Assembly: GCA_948567375.1 (NCBI GenBank)
Contig: OX419758.1
Location: 5,895,001 to 5,959,000 of the forward strand
Source of the DNA: Lunularia cruciata
Lineage: Eukaryota > Streptophyta > Marchantiopsida > Lunulariales > Lunulariaceae
DNA length: 64,000 nucleotides
Direction: 5' to 3'
The translations under genes were made by a program, and so were the position numbers. Below the pieces are notes generated by a model. That model was given only the letters and a program-made list of their open reading frames with translations, had not been told where the DNA came from and ran no database searches. Below are positions 11,001-23,981 of the stretch, piece by piece. How positions within the stretch are numbered: the stretch's first letter is position 1; the number at the start of each line of letters is the position of its first letter.

Positions 11001-13410
11001 ATGGAGGACAGAAACGGAGATCTAGAGCGGCCGCTGCTGGAAGAAGAGAAACAGCAGCACATAATTTGGGAAGGCTTTACGAAATATGTTTTGCTACACG
11101 AAATGATGGAGATAGTAGCTTATAGCGGATTGCTTACAGTTTTGGGCCTATTCCTTTTGGAGAGCCTCCATTTTACCGAAGAGAGTGCGACTGAGGCTTT
11201 GTACTTGTTTTTTATCGGGACGTGTTTGAGCTGCGTTGTCGGCTCTTTAGTGAGCGACGTATTTTTGGTAAGCTTATCAGGTTTAAAACTTGCTTGGAAA
11301 TTTTTATCGGGACGTGTTTGAGCTCGGTTGTGAGTGTTTAGGGCTTTATTTCATGTTCAAATGACTACAGTATCGTACACTTTTGAACTTGTGGATTACA
11401 GGAGTCTTTCGGTTGCAGATTGAGATGCTTAGAAGTTTGTACAGCGGATGATGATAAGTGAAACGTGCACGATGTGGGTACTTCAACGCAAAGTAGGATC
11501 TTCTTGGTGCCCTCGTGTTTTTGAGTGGTCTCATATATGTGGTTTTGTATTACTTGAGCTCTGAATGACGCCCTGGGTGCCCCCTAGTTTTTGTTTGAAA
11601 AGAAGTATAGTTTATACGTCTTTTGTATGCATTGTTACTTCACAGCTTAAATCCGGCCTCTCCAATGGGAAAACCTCCATCCCAGTTAACCCATTTTGGA
11701 ATTCATCCTCATCATTTCTTCTTCTGCAAGTTTCCTACTGATTGTGTATTGCCTATAGGGCCCGGCCTGCTTGTAAATCTATTTTCATGACTTAGTTAAG
11801 CACCTGTTTAGCAGTTTCCGGGCTCAAAAGGCACGTGAGCTGAGGGTTAGGCCCTATGGACCCTAAAACTTATACAATTCTGGAGAACTATAAATTTTTA
11901 TTTCGGTATTAGGACAATATATCAATGTTTAATATATCACTCGGTACTCCCGTGAACGGATACTCCTAACCAACTAGTCAAACTCGTCAAACTCGTCAGC
12001 AGCAAGTTTAACTCGGAGAACGGCATGGCTAGGACGAGTGCATCCCACCTAGTTCCGTAGCTGTGAGCCGAAGTTGTTAAAGAAAAGCCTACCGACCAAA
12101 ACTCTCTAGTAGGCTAGTCAAACTCGTCAGCAGCAAGTTTAACTCGGACAACGGCATGGCTAGGACGAGTGCATCCCATGTAGTTCCGTAGCTGTGAGCC
12201 GAAGTTGTTAAAGAAAAGCCTAAGACCAAAACAGAGCTGTTTAAGGCATGAATTTTTTGTCACCTAACACCTTGGATGTTTTTCTTTTTGGTTGTCTGAC
12301 AGGGGGTGTATCGATCTATATACCGTTCTTCTTTCTATGAGTTCCGTATACTTATCGTATCTGCCATACCAGACGCGGATTGGCAATCATCTGCAGTTCG
12401 TAAAAATCTCAACTTAGTAGCCCTCCTTTTGGTGGCTCTCGGTTTTGGAGGCATGAGGCCATGCTAATCGACGTTGGAGGCAACCAAGCCATCCGCTCAA
12501 GGAGGAAGATTGTCGGAGACGATCTATTTTATTCCTCAACCAGTGAAGCGGGAAGTGCCACTCGGCAATATTACTCAGTGTACTACACGGCCTTGGTTTG
12601 TGCGACATTGATTAGTTCTTTCATTTTCCCTTGGGTGAGGGTCCATGGCCAAGGAAGCTATTTGGCTGTATTTCTCATTTCCTCGTGTGCTATGCCCTCG
12701 GGAACAATCTTCTTCTGGTTAGGGAGGAAGCATTATCGTCATGATCCCATCGGGACAAAAGCAGAGCTCAAAAATGGCCATTCGCAGCAGGACGAAGGGT
12801 CGAGGGAGATCTCAGAAGAAGTTGCAGATATGCGTTCCAAAGCTGTTGAGGAGTCTATGGAGAAGTTTCCAGTTGTAGAGTCAATGACGGGGGAGGATTG
12901 GAAGATCTTGATATCTGCAATGGTTGTCATGAGTCCGACTATTTTCTTCTCGGCCCTCCACTTGCAGCCCAGTTCTACTTGGCTCTTCCAAGCCATGAAA
13001 ATGGATGGTCACGTGCCGTGGTCCGGAGGCTTTAACGTTCCACCAGATGAAATGGGGGTAAGGCTGCCACATATCTTCCTTATCCGCATAGTTCAGCTTT
13101 CGTTATACATTAGTTTTTTCAAGTGGTTGTACCTTTGTTTTCTGGTGTGTTGCAAATTCATACATTGAGGTGCTGAACTCCTAGTTTCCCCTCAACTTAC
13201 AAGAGTGAGCAAGGAAACTAGCGAAGAGGAAGTTTTAGAGGGAATCTCGGTTGGACAATAGGTCTTAATTCTGACGTCCTTTTCATGCCATTGCGTTGTG
13301 ACAGGTGCTGAAACCAATATTCCTGGTTTTCCTCATTTTATTTCTGTATCATCTAGTTTACCCCTTCATCGGAAAGCACATCACGACTATGACAAATATG
13401 AGGAAAGATG
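11001..13410 (+). pseudogene. POT/PTR-family (SLC15-like) proton-coupled peptide transporter, broken
   Basis: Three exons can be read: 11001-11267 (donor GTAAGC), 12303-13057 (acceptor TGACAG, donor GTAAGG) and 13305-about 13410. All junctions are phase 0. The predicted protein runs from TM1 to about TM8. It carries HEMMEIVAYSG where peptide transporters have ExxER-FSYYG, then FIGTCLSCVVGSLVSDVFLG, GFGGMRPC, GGNQ, YYSVYYTALVCATLISSFI and PIFLVFLILFLYHLVYPFIGK. These are closer in pattern to animal/fungal SLC15 proteins than to the usual plant NPF group. A single missing base after the PC codon pair (about 12465) shifts the frame between GGMRPC and GGNQ. The last helices were not found downstream. 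The Arg of ExxER is Ile here. The family imports di/tripeptides with protons. This copy is probably a pseudogene unless the missing base is a sequencing error. Confidence 0.6.
11985..12232. repeat. 131-bp-period direct duplication in intron 1 of the POT gene
   Basis: Two copies (about 11985-12104 and 12116-12232) share CTCGTCAGCAGCAAGTTTAA, ACGGCATGGCTAGGACGAGT and AGCCGAAGTTGTTAAAGAAA. Differences are few, so the duplication is fairly recent. It lies inside the predicted intron and has no coding potential. Confidence 0.9.
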
Positions 13411-14853
13411 GTGGTTGCGCTCGTCATGCTTACCCTTTCATTTGTTATTTCCAGCTAAATAGGTAGCAAAACACCTCCCGAGGAATAACAAACGCCATTG
13501 GGATGAGTTCATATGAGCCCTTCGTTGTAATTCTAAACCATAAGCTTTGTTTCGGTCAGCAGAAGGATCCTTAGACGAACATCTTAGATTTGAACTCTTT
13601 TCTAGTAGGTACAGAACGGATGGAAGTAACCTTGTGGCCTAGTTCCACTCTTTTACTGCATAATGTAGCTGAAACTTGCTGATTTGAGCTTAACATGTTT
13701 CTTGACATCGTATGATAACTGTATCAACCAAAGAGCAACTTCATTCGCGCAACTTCCCCCTGAAAGCCCAAGCTGTGGATGTTTCGGAAAAGCCAAGAAT
13801 TGTACCGACCTCCTCCCTCGGAATGCCCTCTTGCTCTTTCTTCAACTCAGAACCAGAAATATAACTGGTCTCTGGGAAAGGCAAAAGATGGATGACAGAA
13901 CCCATGTGCGTGTGTAGGAGCTCGAGCTGCAGAACGCTGAAGTCAAGCTCAATAGAGTGAACATATTATCTCCAGTTATGTCATATTTAAAATTTTACAA
14001 TTGACTAACTTCCCTCAAATTTCATCAGATGAACTCAATATCGAACATGTACTGACGACTCTAGATCGCGTAAATAGAAGAACGGAAGTGGGGATAGACG
14101 TGCTAGTACATGTGACCAGAGGGATGACTATCGGATACTGCCTCACCTATTAAACTGAAGATCTGAACAAGCATGTAACGGAAAAGGCAACCCGCATAGA
14201 TAACAAGAACGATGAGAAGACCCCTCAAAGCCGTACTAGGATAAAACCTAGGTGGTATGTAAGCATAATGATCCTGACAATGTAATTACCCATAGTATTT
14301 GACATGTGCTGATGTAGAACGGTTTAGAATCAAATTATAATATGGCTGATATCGAATATGGGAAGAGGAATGAAATCTGGACAGTGACACTAACGTTGGA
14401 ATTGATAGATTGAAACCTTTGCATATCACATCTCGCTTCCTCTGAGCTGGATATCTTGGGGAAATCAGGCAAAGTCACGAAGCGTTATGACTAAGCGAGC
14501 TTTGCTTAACTCTAGTTTTCGTCCTGATTTCATGTACGGTCTTTCACCGGTTATGAGGAAAAAGTCGATTGCCTAAGTCAGGAGTCAGATTGTGAAACTG
14601 AGATTGGGAACAGGAGAAGTGACAAATTGCTTTTTGAAATATCCGCTAACTTTATTTCCCGGTACTTACGTATGAAGTTTACGGGAAGAGTCCTATAACG
14701 TAAACACAGGCCAGAAGGAAAAACTAGAACTAAGTCCCTCTCTTGTTCATAGTATGGTTAGACAAAGCAAAGTGCAACACCCTTAAGAAATTTAGGAGGG
14801 GTATGAACTTTTATTTGATCACATCTACACGCTCAATAATATTTCTCATACCG
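13411..14853. other. Stretch without a recognised gene
   Basis: Expected to hold the missing 3' exons of the transporter gene, but no convincing transmembrane exon with splice sites was found. Only short unsupported frames are present. Confidence 0.4.
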
Positions 14854-15012
14854 ATACTATTGGGACTAAACTCCATTTTACCTCTTAGGTCGTTTCCTTA
14901 TAGAATACTATTGGGACTTAACCCCATTTTACCTCTTAGGTCTTTTCCTTATAGAATACTATTGGGACTTAACCCCATTTTACCTCTTAGGTCTTCTTAG
15001 GTCTTTTCCTTG
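14854..15012. repeat. 51-bp tandem repeat, three copies
   Basis: Copies start at 14854, 14905 and 14956 with the core ATACTATTGGGACT and CATTTTACCTCTTAGGTC. The final copy ends with an extra duplication of TCTTAGG. The period is a multiple of three, so it leaves an open frame, but no gene is supported. Confidence 0.9.
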
Positions 15013-17310
15013 TATATTGATGGGTCTTCCCATCATTCTTGTTATCCTTCGCGGTCGCGTTTTGTCATAATATTGCACCGCCATGGTTCGCGATTTGCTT
15101 CTGAGATCTAAGCTTGTGCTCCGGTGTAAGAGATCTCGGGACCATTTGAATGCGATCAAATAAAAATTGGCGAAAGTTTAAACTCCTCCCGAACTACTTA
15201 AGGGGGTTGCAGTTTTTCTTTGTCAACCTACAGCATGAACGAGTGAATAAGAAATTTACTAAGAGATGGCATTTCAACATATCGAAGAAGATTACCATGT
15301 TTTTCTTGGATCTACGCTTTTGGGGCCTGGTGGAATCCTTACCACATGTACGACTAGCATAAGACATGAAAGCTACAGACCATGACAGTGCAAGGTCTAG
15401 TACAACTCTAAAAGGGAATGCATGTACTAGATGCAACCTTGCTCTAACCACGTGCACCAATGTTATCGTGCTAGGTTCTCGGTGCATATGATCTATGATC
15501 TCTCTTTACCGAAGTCTTTCGCTTAGTTTGCAGATATGTAGTTAACCACACTGCTGAGTTGATAAGTTTACTCCATCGCAACCGAGATTCACTTGACCAC
15601 CCGTGTAGATTTCTTGACGACCTACGATTAATTGACGCAAGTGACGTCAGCTTAGGGGTAAGTGAACTGTGCTTTTACCAGGTATTTACTGTAATGAAGA
15701 GAAGAAAAATCAATCTAATATTGAAATTTATTGTAATAAATATAACTAATGTACAATTTTCAATTATTTCAAAGATAGTATTTATTGAAGATAAAATTTC
15801 ATTGAAGAAAATCGTCACAAAATTCCAAATCCTAATAGGGCCTTAGGTATATATATATAATAAGTTCAAGTTAATACCTAGTGATCGTGATGTGAAGATT
15901 GATGGTTTGATGGGAGAGCAAAGAGAAGTATTTAAATTCAGCACTAATGTGTAATTGTTACTACGTAAATGTTTAGGTTGCAGGCTAGTGTTCAGTTTAT
16001 CATATTGCAGTTCAGACTCACAATATTTCTGCTGTAATTGGAATGAATTGACGGGCTTATCTCTAACATGAGTGAATAAATCAAAACTTGAGACATAGAT
16101 TTTGTTGGTGTACAGTCCGTATACAATTGTTCATTTATCTAAATGTTCAATTGTTCATAGAGGCTAATTGGGTCTCGTTTATATACCGTGATTCATAGTT
16201 CTTAGCTTTTATGGCAAGAGTCATTTAAGATATTATTCCATCTTAACACTAAGTCTAGAGCTAAGCTTAGTGAAAGGTCTAGAGATAAGATTACCCTTTG
16301 CACCCTCAATAGTAGCAAATATATATTGCTAACTCTAAAAGTCATTCATATCTTTGAGTTAGCTTCCAAAGTTGCCAAACTTCAAGTTTCAAGCCAACCT
16401 CTACATTTACTTTTATACCTTGATATAAACGTTTGAACTACATGAAACCTCCTCTTCTTTTTGTCTTCCAAAATTATATGTCAACAATAACCCAAATTAT
16501 AGTGTTTTCTATTTCTAGATTTGAGTTAAAAATCAGGTAATTTCTATTTCAAATATTTTTTAAAAATAAAATAATTTTAATTAGATGAAAACTATAATAT
16601 TATATATTAATGTTTAATTATTTAAAAAAATTTCATTAATTTTATTTTGTCCTCAAAAAATTCACTTTTATAGCATTTAATTCCTGATTCATCCATAATT
16701 TTCTAAAATTATATTCTAATTTAAGATAAGATAGATCTGATAATTTCTCTCTAGATTTGGGTTGCTTCGAGATGAGTAAGTACTCAGAATTAAACTTATG
16801 TTCCACTCAATATTCTTTGTTAAATTACAGTTTCGGTTACCTAATAATCTAATTCTAAGATATAAATATGATAGTTCATACAAAATAAATTATTTAATTA
16901 TGAATTTAGATTATTCTAGTTATGGTTGTAAATAATTAGTCACTGTAAAAGTCACCTCATTTTTCTTTATAGATAAAATATACTTAGCCTTATAATAGCC
17001 TTTCTTAATTGTTTTTAGAAAACATGGCATGAGTTAAATGAAATCTTTTATTTTACAATTACTGTAAGTTTTTTAGAAATTTAACTAATGTTTAATGATA
17101 TTTATAATTTTTAATATTTAATGTTCAAAACTATATATTCGACATTAGAATTCAAATGCAGAGGGCTAGAAGTCAAAAACTATACTGTAATAACATGCCA
17201 GAAGTCATAAATTGAAAGATAACTGTCTTGTCTCTAGCCATCTGAACGCCTTCTCCCGGCAGATCCGAGGAACGCGAGACCCGATAAGCACGTAGTGCTC
17301 GACCTTAAAC
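15013..17310. other. AT-rich gene-free stretch
   Basis: Strongly AT-rich, especially 15.7-17.2 kb, with frequent poly-T/poly-A and no sustained coding frame on either strand. No transposon ends were recognised. Confidence 0.5.
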
Positions 17311-17728
17311 TTAGGTAATCAATTTAGAATGTGCAGAAGCATCGTTAATCATTAGTTTAGAAGAGTTGACGATTATAGTCCTTATGAACAGTAGAGCAGT
17401 AACTGGGACTACTGTGAATTGAAAGTTTCTTTTAGGTTTACTCACCGATGAATAGAAGACGATTGACTCACATTTGGTCGAACATACAAAAGTTAATATA
17501 GGATCATGTGAGGTACTTGTAGTAAACACCAGCCAAACTCATCTTCATAATGACGACGTTGATTGCTGTTACTTTGTTGGTTTAGCATAGCATATGAAAA
17601 GCTCTGTCACAAAAGTCATCCGAAGAGACTTCTTGATCAAATCTACCTCTGCGTTCTTAATAAACTCCTATCCTTATGTGCTTCTTCTAACACTAATTGT
17701 TCTAAGCGGTAGAATTCTACCAAAGTCC

Positions 17729-19312
17729 TCAGGATGCAAAACCAATTCGAGCAAATTTGACTTGAATCCCCATCAGATCACTCCTCAAACAGTTCACTCT
17801 ATCTCTCCCTTCGTATCCGTCAATGAATTGAGATGGTTTGGTCTCCTCGTTCGATTGCTCCTCAGCTTCTATGATCTTTCTCTTGATTGCAATCTGCATC
17901 TTCGATTTGTAGAATACATTCTTGTCATGGTGCATCATCATGATACCACTCCCTGCTATAGACTCTTTGAATTCCGCTCTTTCCATGAAGAGTACACATC
18001 TTGCAATTGCGCGCAGCTCTGCTCCATATGAGTCAGCTATAAGAATCATTTCCTCTATTCAGGTGTGGTGGAATCCATTCTCCGCCCTGTCTTCAAACCG
18101 GCATTTTAGCTACTGCTCCTGACTAGAATGAATGCTGTCATTAGTGCGTTCCTTCGTTTGACATGAATTCAATCTGCAGCTGTTGCCCCACGTGCCAAAC
18201 TTAGCTCTCCCAGTGGACTTAGTAGTATGTAGGACTGCGGTTCTCCGGCCGACAATCTTCGTGGCAAAAATGTTTCTGTCCATCCCGGTGTATCTCATTT
18301 GCAGATGCTCGGTGATCACTGCCAATGCTCTTGGATCTTTGTTTCTGCATCGGAGCATTCCTTCCCTCAAGTTGATCTCCTCGTTGAGCTCACAGCGCCA
18401 TCTCATCCAAATACTCCATACCACTTGAGCAGAATAGGACATTCTCTTTCTTTTATCAATCAGAGTCTTACGACAGTCCCGCCTGCTTAAATTCTTTCCA
18501 AACTTTAAAATTTCGGTTAAGACTTTCTGCCCTACTACACATCAGCTATCACTCTCGGCCAGCTATCGGAGGTGAAGAGAGCTTAACCCGCGAATGGCAA
18601 GGAGAATTCCATCTACAGCTCCTTAGAGCAAGCCCCACTGCCTACAGTTGCTGGTAGTTTACCTTCTCGGCTCTGCCGCTCAACATGTCATTCTGTACAG
18701 CACACTGTTAGAGGGCATCTCTTCTAGGTGAAATTGGATGAACAACGCACCCTCCTTCATGAATCTATTGATGAACCATTATCCAGATTCGAGAATTGAT
18801 CTGATAGCAATCTGTTTCTCACCTGCTCTAAGCCGTTATGTACACAATAATTCTTCGCTCAATCTATTCTATTCTAAGATCTACATGATGTCTAGAGGAC
18901 AATTTGCTGCAAAATATCAGTAGTACTCGAGCTTCTCCATTTTCTCGACCACCCCTGAAAAGTATACGACAAGCGCATGTCCTAGCGAAGCTATGAAGAA
19001 ACTAACCCACAACGTTACTCCTCCATTTTTCTTCCATGGACTGATATTGGCGAGGGCCAGCATCTTTTGTACCTCAGTTGGCGGTACCCGGATTTCATCA
19101 CTAGAAGACTGCCTGCAGACATCATCATCATCAACATCGACTTTGTGCTGCAGCAGCGATTGAGCTGTTACTATTGTCATTCTATGCATATCCCTCTCTT
19201 CGTCCGCACTGTCACTGTCAGTGAATGGCAAACACCTCCACATCTTGAATGAACGACTTCGCTGCTTACCCATTGGATAGATTTGTACTTCAAAACAACC
19301 GGGAGTTACCAA
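17729..19312 (-). CDS. Possible multi-exon minus-strand gene, unrecognised
   Basis: Three minus-strand open frames of 106-131 codons lie close together in an otherwise ORF-poor area: 19312-18917, 18442-18110 and 18049-17729. The first ends in a hydrophobic stretch (GVTLWVSFFIASLGHALVVYF) that could be a membrane segment, preceded by an acidic DDDD-containing loop. The second and third are charged and helical in character, with LREGMLRCRNKDPRALAVI and RAIARCVLFMERAEF. I do not recognise any of them and could not join them with confident splice sites. They may be exons of one gene, decayed remains, or chance. Confidence 0.2.
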
Positions 19313-20459
19313 AGTGTAAGACTTTGATATTTCACCTTCAAACAGAAATAAGCGGAAGCAGGTCCAGTACCTTAGGAATCTTTAACCTGAAAGAACCAGT
19401 GAGAAAAAAAATCAGTCGATTGAAATCAATAGGAGAACTTCCTCGAGGAAATCTTGAACAACCAAAGTAGGTATCGCAAAAATGGTTTCCCTTGGAAATA
19501 GACGCAAATTTACGTTCCAACTGGAGCATTTACAGATCAAGTACCCCAAGCACCTGATAGCTTGGCTTTGTAGCATAATCGATTGGTCTGATGAATCAAA
19601 TCCTCATGGAAGCTTAAGATCGACAGAATGATGCTCGCTGAGTAGTGAGGAAGCGGTTTAATCTGATGGATAATATGGATAAGAGGTATGCTTCCAAAAC
19701 CCGAGCCTCTCTGTTTATATATGTTGTGAACAACTGCATGTTGAAGTGAACTCTTCAGAGAGGCTCAAAGCTCAAAGATCTGCTGACGCCCCGTTTGCGT
19801 GCCGGCATGGTTCGGATCAAGAGATGGAATTCTTGCAAGGGAGTCACGGCCATGTTAGCTAGGCAAAAGGACAAACACAATCTACGCGAGGCTCCTCCGG
19901 CAGGATGGTAGGAGCTTTGCTAACGCTCTATTCGACACCTGTTGCAAGCAGTTGCTAACCGAGATGCTAATAGTTGCTTCAGCCAAAAATGTCCTTGAGT
20001 CTGAACGGTGGAACCACAAGTTCTGCCAGCAGTGTGCAGTCTTCCCTCTTTCTTCATCCAGACTCTGAAGTTGAGTTACCGTAATTCTTACTGCACCAGT
20101 GCCTGAATTGGTAGTAAAAATGTTGTGTGTGCACGAGATGTTGCGTGATGCATTGCACATGCACTGAAAATTCTGGCATCTTTTGAGTGGTAAGCATGAG
20201 ACTAGCTTCTAGATAACCTTTTCACTAGTATTAACCTCCACTTAAGGTTTAGTGCCTCCAAAAAAATAAGAATAAAATCTTGAACGAAACGGGAAAGCAA
20301 TACAAGGCACAACGAAGTGCAAGGAGGGAAGAGCACGAGGCCCACCAGTCCCCAACCAACCAAGAAAGAAACTCAACAAGGCACAAAGGTGCCCAAGGCA
20401 AATAGGCTGCCAAAACAATCTCCCAAGGAAAAAAGGAGATGGAAGCCAAGCTCAGTCTA
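19313..20459. other. Stretch without a supported gene
   Basis: Only short open frames are present. The minus-strand frame at 20249-20449 is hydrophobic and Trp-rich and may be the decayed tail of the neighbouring non-LTR element, but no motif supports that. Confidence 0.35.
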
Positions 20460-20615
20460 CTTTTGTACTATGTGGTAGAGGTCATCCAAAGGTATGCCTG
20501 GTGAGTGAGGGTGGAGGAGCCTAGCCGTGCTGGGTGTTCCTACTGCAGCTGCCTGTCTGGGAAGACCCAAGGCCCGAGCGCATTATAAGGTGACAGATAC
20601 ACACTATAGAAGGAA

Positions 20616-20630
20616 GGGGGGGGGGGGGGG
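20616..20630. repeat. 15-base poly-G run
   Basis: Fifteen consecutive G residues inside the decayed RT element. Its length is likely to vary, or to be affected by sequencing error. Confidence 0.9.
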
Positions 20631-20673
20631 ACACAACCACTGCCACTCTCTTACTCTCTTCTACAAGGAACCT

Positions 20674-20709
20674 CACTTTGATGGTCTCCTTGAGGAGACC
20701 ATCAAAGTG
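20674..20709. repeat. Near-spacerless inverted duplication, 17-bp arms
   Basis: Arms 20674-20690 and 20693-20709 are perfect reverse complements around the 2-base centre TG. It lies in the decayed RT element. It resembles the other fold-back duplications in this window. Confidence 0.85.
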
Positions 20710-22815
20710 CAAAAAGTTCTCAATAGCCAAGGGGACAAAGGTGTCCGAAGATAGGCAGGGTGCATAGTGATCCTCCTTGCCTCTAGAAGCAATGGTCGTT
20801 GCTGCCCCTACTTATGCACTTTCCCATACTAGTGACTCTGCTAGTGGGGGTTCACAACCACCACATCATGTAAGGTGCAACAACCATCCATGAAAGTAAC
20901 AATATCTGCTCACGAGTGATGGATAGGTGATCTTGGTAGGTACAACTATCACACAATTTGAACTTGGGCCAATGTAGCACTTAAGATTTGAGCCATTGTA
21001 TCACAAACTACATCATGGACTGTAGTGGGCTCTCCTCCCACTACACAACATAAAAGTATATCCCTTGTAAGTTATATGAGGCTCCACATGCACACTAATC
21101 CGGAAGCCCTATGATAGCTGGATGTGGGAGACCCAACCTCAATTAGAGTGCTATGGTAAACCAAAAGTCATCAATCAAGGGAGAAGCCTGGAGCCAAGCT
21201 CTAGAGCATTTTCCACCACAAGATAGAATCCTAGCTCTGTGGAAGAAGGTGCATCAATGAGGATGATAGTCGGTGTGTGAGTGTGCATACACTCACTAAG
21301 ATCCACCTGGAGCTTCCTGGAGTCTAGCGAGACAAAGTCAACAAACTTGGGGTGTGATATGCATGGTGGGTCTAGCAATAAGTTGTGAGGCAAACAAAGA
21401 AAGGTCTGGAAGGTGTAAGTGCCTGAATCTATTGTTGTGATAGGTCCCAATAGGAAAGGAAGACCCTCATGTAACAACTTGTCTACTAAATGAGGGACCA
21501 CAAGAGCCCATGCTCCAAGAAATGCTATTGCTGTTGTGGCCTCCTGCCTTGTAAGGCTGTATCCACCCATGACTACAGGCAAAAAATTACATGCTAAATA
21601 TGAGTTTCTAGGGAGGTAACACCTAGTAAGAATGGAATATGCCACTTGGCTATTCCCCAACCAGGGGAGGAGGTGAGCATGGGCTATGGCCGGCACTAAG
21701 ATGTTGGATACAAATGAACTTCAAAAACCCTCATGTCCCGAAAGGGAGCCCCAAACTCTCAACACACATATGGGGATCTAGAATCTTGGTGGGAAGTGAA
21801 AGGGAGAGAGGGTCTTGCGTGAGCTCTAGATGTTTCATTTATGAGTCTGGACTCATAAACCCAAGGCCTCTAAGCTGTGTGACAAAGCAGACACTGCACT
21901 AAAAACATCCTTCAAAGGACCACTATCTTAGTGTTGTCCAAAATTGAAGGAAAAAGACAAGATGGGAAAGCTATTGACACATGTTGTAAAGTAGTGTAGT
22001 GTGTTATGGCAAAGAGAGGCCCTCCCAAGGGATCTCCTTGTTGTGTACCCTCCACTAATGTCAATTGTGAGAACTCTCCTATAACAATATGATGATTGTA
22101 CAATAGAGGTGTCTAGAAAGCATGAACAAATGTGATCAAGGAGGGGATCTGGTCACCAATTGAGCAATGAGCACAAAACAATGATGGATGAGAGATAGTG
22201 TTAAAGGAATTGGATACATCAACTTGGACCACGACCCATTTTGGATGAATATCCAAGGATGCTTGAATGCTTAAAATCACCATCTCACAACCCCTGGAGT
22301 AGCCACGACCAACTGATGGAGAGACAAGAAGGAAGAAAAAGACTATTGTAGCTATAAGACTGGACGAGATACCAAATGCAAAGAAAATCCAGAATTGCAA
22401 TGAGGTGCACCTGTGAGATCTACTTTGCAATAGTGAGGAGACTAGAGGCTCCAAACAAACGAGCTCCAAGGGGCACATGACTGGAATCAATGTGCTGACA
22501 AAAAGCAAAGAGAAGAGGAAAACCCAAATTTGGAGCATCTCAGGAGAGGTGATCCTATAAGTGCTCCAACACTAGCCTTGATAGCCCACTTGCATAGAAA
22601 CATGGAGAGTGAATTAGAGCATAGGCAAAGTAATACTCTGTAAGTTGTAACTCCTCATTTGGTTGAAAATCATGAAGGAATGAAGGAAGGTCCTCAACAG
22701 CCAGCAGATGTAGGGTTTGTAGTTCAGATATAATGTCAAGGGAGAATAGCGCTTGCTTAGAGGGTGAAATTGCATGGATTGCATGCCTAAACTCCCCTAC
22801 CTGGCCTAACCTCAC

Positions 22816-23905
22816 TACACTATGGAGATGATGATTCTTTGGAAGTAGGGTTTGGAGCTGTGGAGACTTTACAAGCCGCTTGGCTGTTGCTTGGACCCTA
22901 ATGGTGTACTCGTCCTAGAGGGTGGCCCAATCTCCACACAAGAACCAAATCCGAAAGGCAATCCCTCAATGTCCAAAAGCTCCACTATGGGCCGGGGTGA
23001 GGGACACATTACCCACCTTGTGCATCCACATTTTGGGTAGTATGCAGACGGGGATTGAGGGATTTCCCTGTAACCTTGTAGTCATCAAGCAGTTATCAAG
23101 AAGTTTAATGCCTGTTCGCACGCAGATAAGACTTTTGTCTGGAATGTTACTTTGTCCTTACCTGATTGTAAACGAACTGTTGACAAGTAAGAAAATGCCA
23201 CCTTTAAATTGCAGAATGTACCAACTCTGTCCTTGGTGCCGGCTCTCCACATTTGTAGGCTTTTGCATAACGCAGAAGGACATTTCTGGCAGGATTACAG
23301 AGGGCCAAAAGTGTAGAAAGTTGATAGGTTCCTATGGACTCCTTGGCTGCATGTTAGCCTGCTTTTGAAGAAGCAAGCCAAGGTGTGATCAAAGGTGACT
23401 ATCTAAAAATATACTACACGAGTTTCAACACTGCAGGAATTCCTCAATGTTCGTGTTGACAGCAAGCAAATAAAGGAGCGTTGATACTATTCAGCAAATT
23501 CGCCTGATAGACGAGGGAAAATAAAGAAGAAACAGGAGGATAAAATCATCTCCAATGGCAATCGTGTGCCTTCCCGCTCATACGCGTTCTGCTAGCTTTT
23601 CTATCTAGTAATTCAACTCCCTGAAAGTAAAACAATACTGAAGATCGCTGGTTTTACTAGCGTCACGAACAAGCGTGAGACGGGGATAATGAAGTTCGAA
23701 ATGTTCAAAGCGTGCACCTTGATATTCGGCTCCTTCATGTGGTGCATCTCACTAGAGGAAACTTCGGATATGCGTCTTCGGGTACTGTTTCTTCTAGCTT
23801 CGGATACAGTACACGCACTCTTTGATAGGCGCGTAACCTGCCATGACCCTCAAGCAGACTTGGCTAAGAATCACATTCGAATCCGTTAAACGAGAAGTGT
23901 CAGTC

Positions 23906-23908
<3 letters not shown>
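22816..23908. other. Stretch without a recognised gene
   Basis: An open frame at 22922-23368 overlaps others and has no recognisable motif. Nothing else is supported. Confidence 0.4.

Positions 23909-23979
<71 letters not shown>
23909..23979. repeat. (AT)n microsatellite, about 71 bp
   Basis: Uninterrupted AT dinucleotides. The Tyr-Ile run seen in translation is an artefact of this repeat. Confidence 0.98.

Positions 23980-23981
<2 letters not shown>

Larger units (their letters stand above)
20460..22815 (-). pseudogene. Non-LTR-type reverse transcriptase, decayed
   Basis: On the minus strand, frames at 22815-22555, 22538-22113, 22103-21912 and 21696-21175 read as one broken RT. Recognisable blocks are HPKWVVVQVDVSNSFNTISH (palm motif A with its Asp), GTQQGDPLGGPLFA (fingers/palm box B) and FPSCLFPSILDNT at the place of the F/Y-x-DD box, so the catalytic Asp pair is lost. 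Downstream GGYSLTRQEATTAIAFLGAWA fits the C-terminal part common to this RT group. Such sequences are widespread in mosses and lycophytes as I recall. No poly-A tail or target duplication was identified, and the limits are approximate. Confidence 0.65.

Noticed and set aside
14743-15000. 85-codon ORF with repeated LGLNPILPLRS
   Set aside because: The period of the 51-bp tandem repeat is divisible by three, which creates the open frame. No flanking gene evidence.
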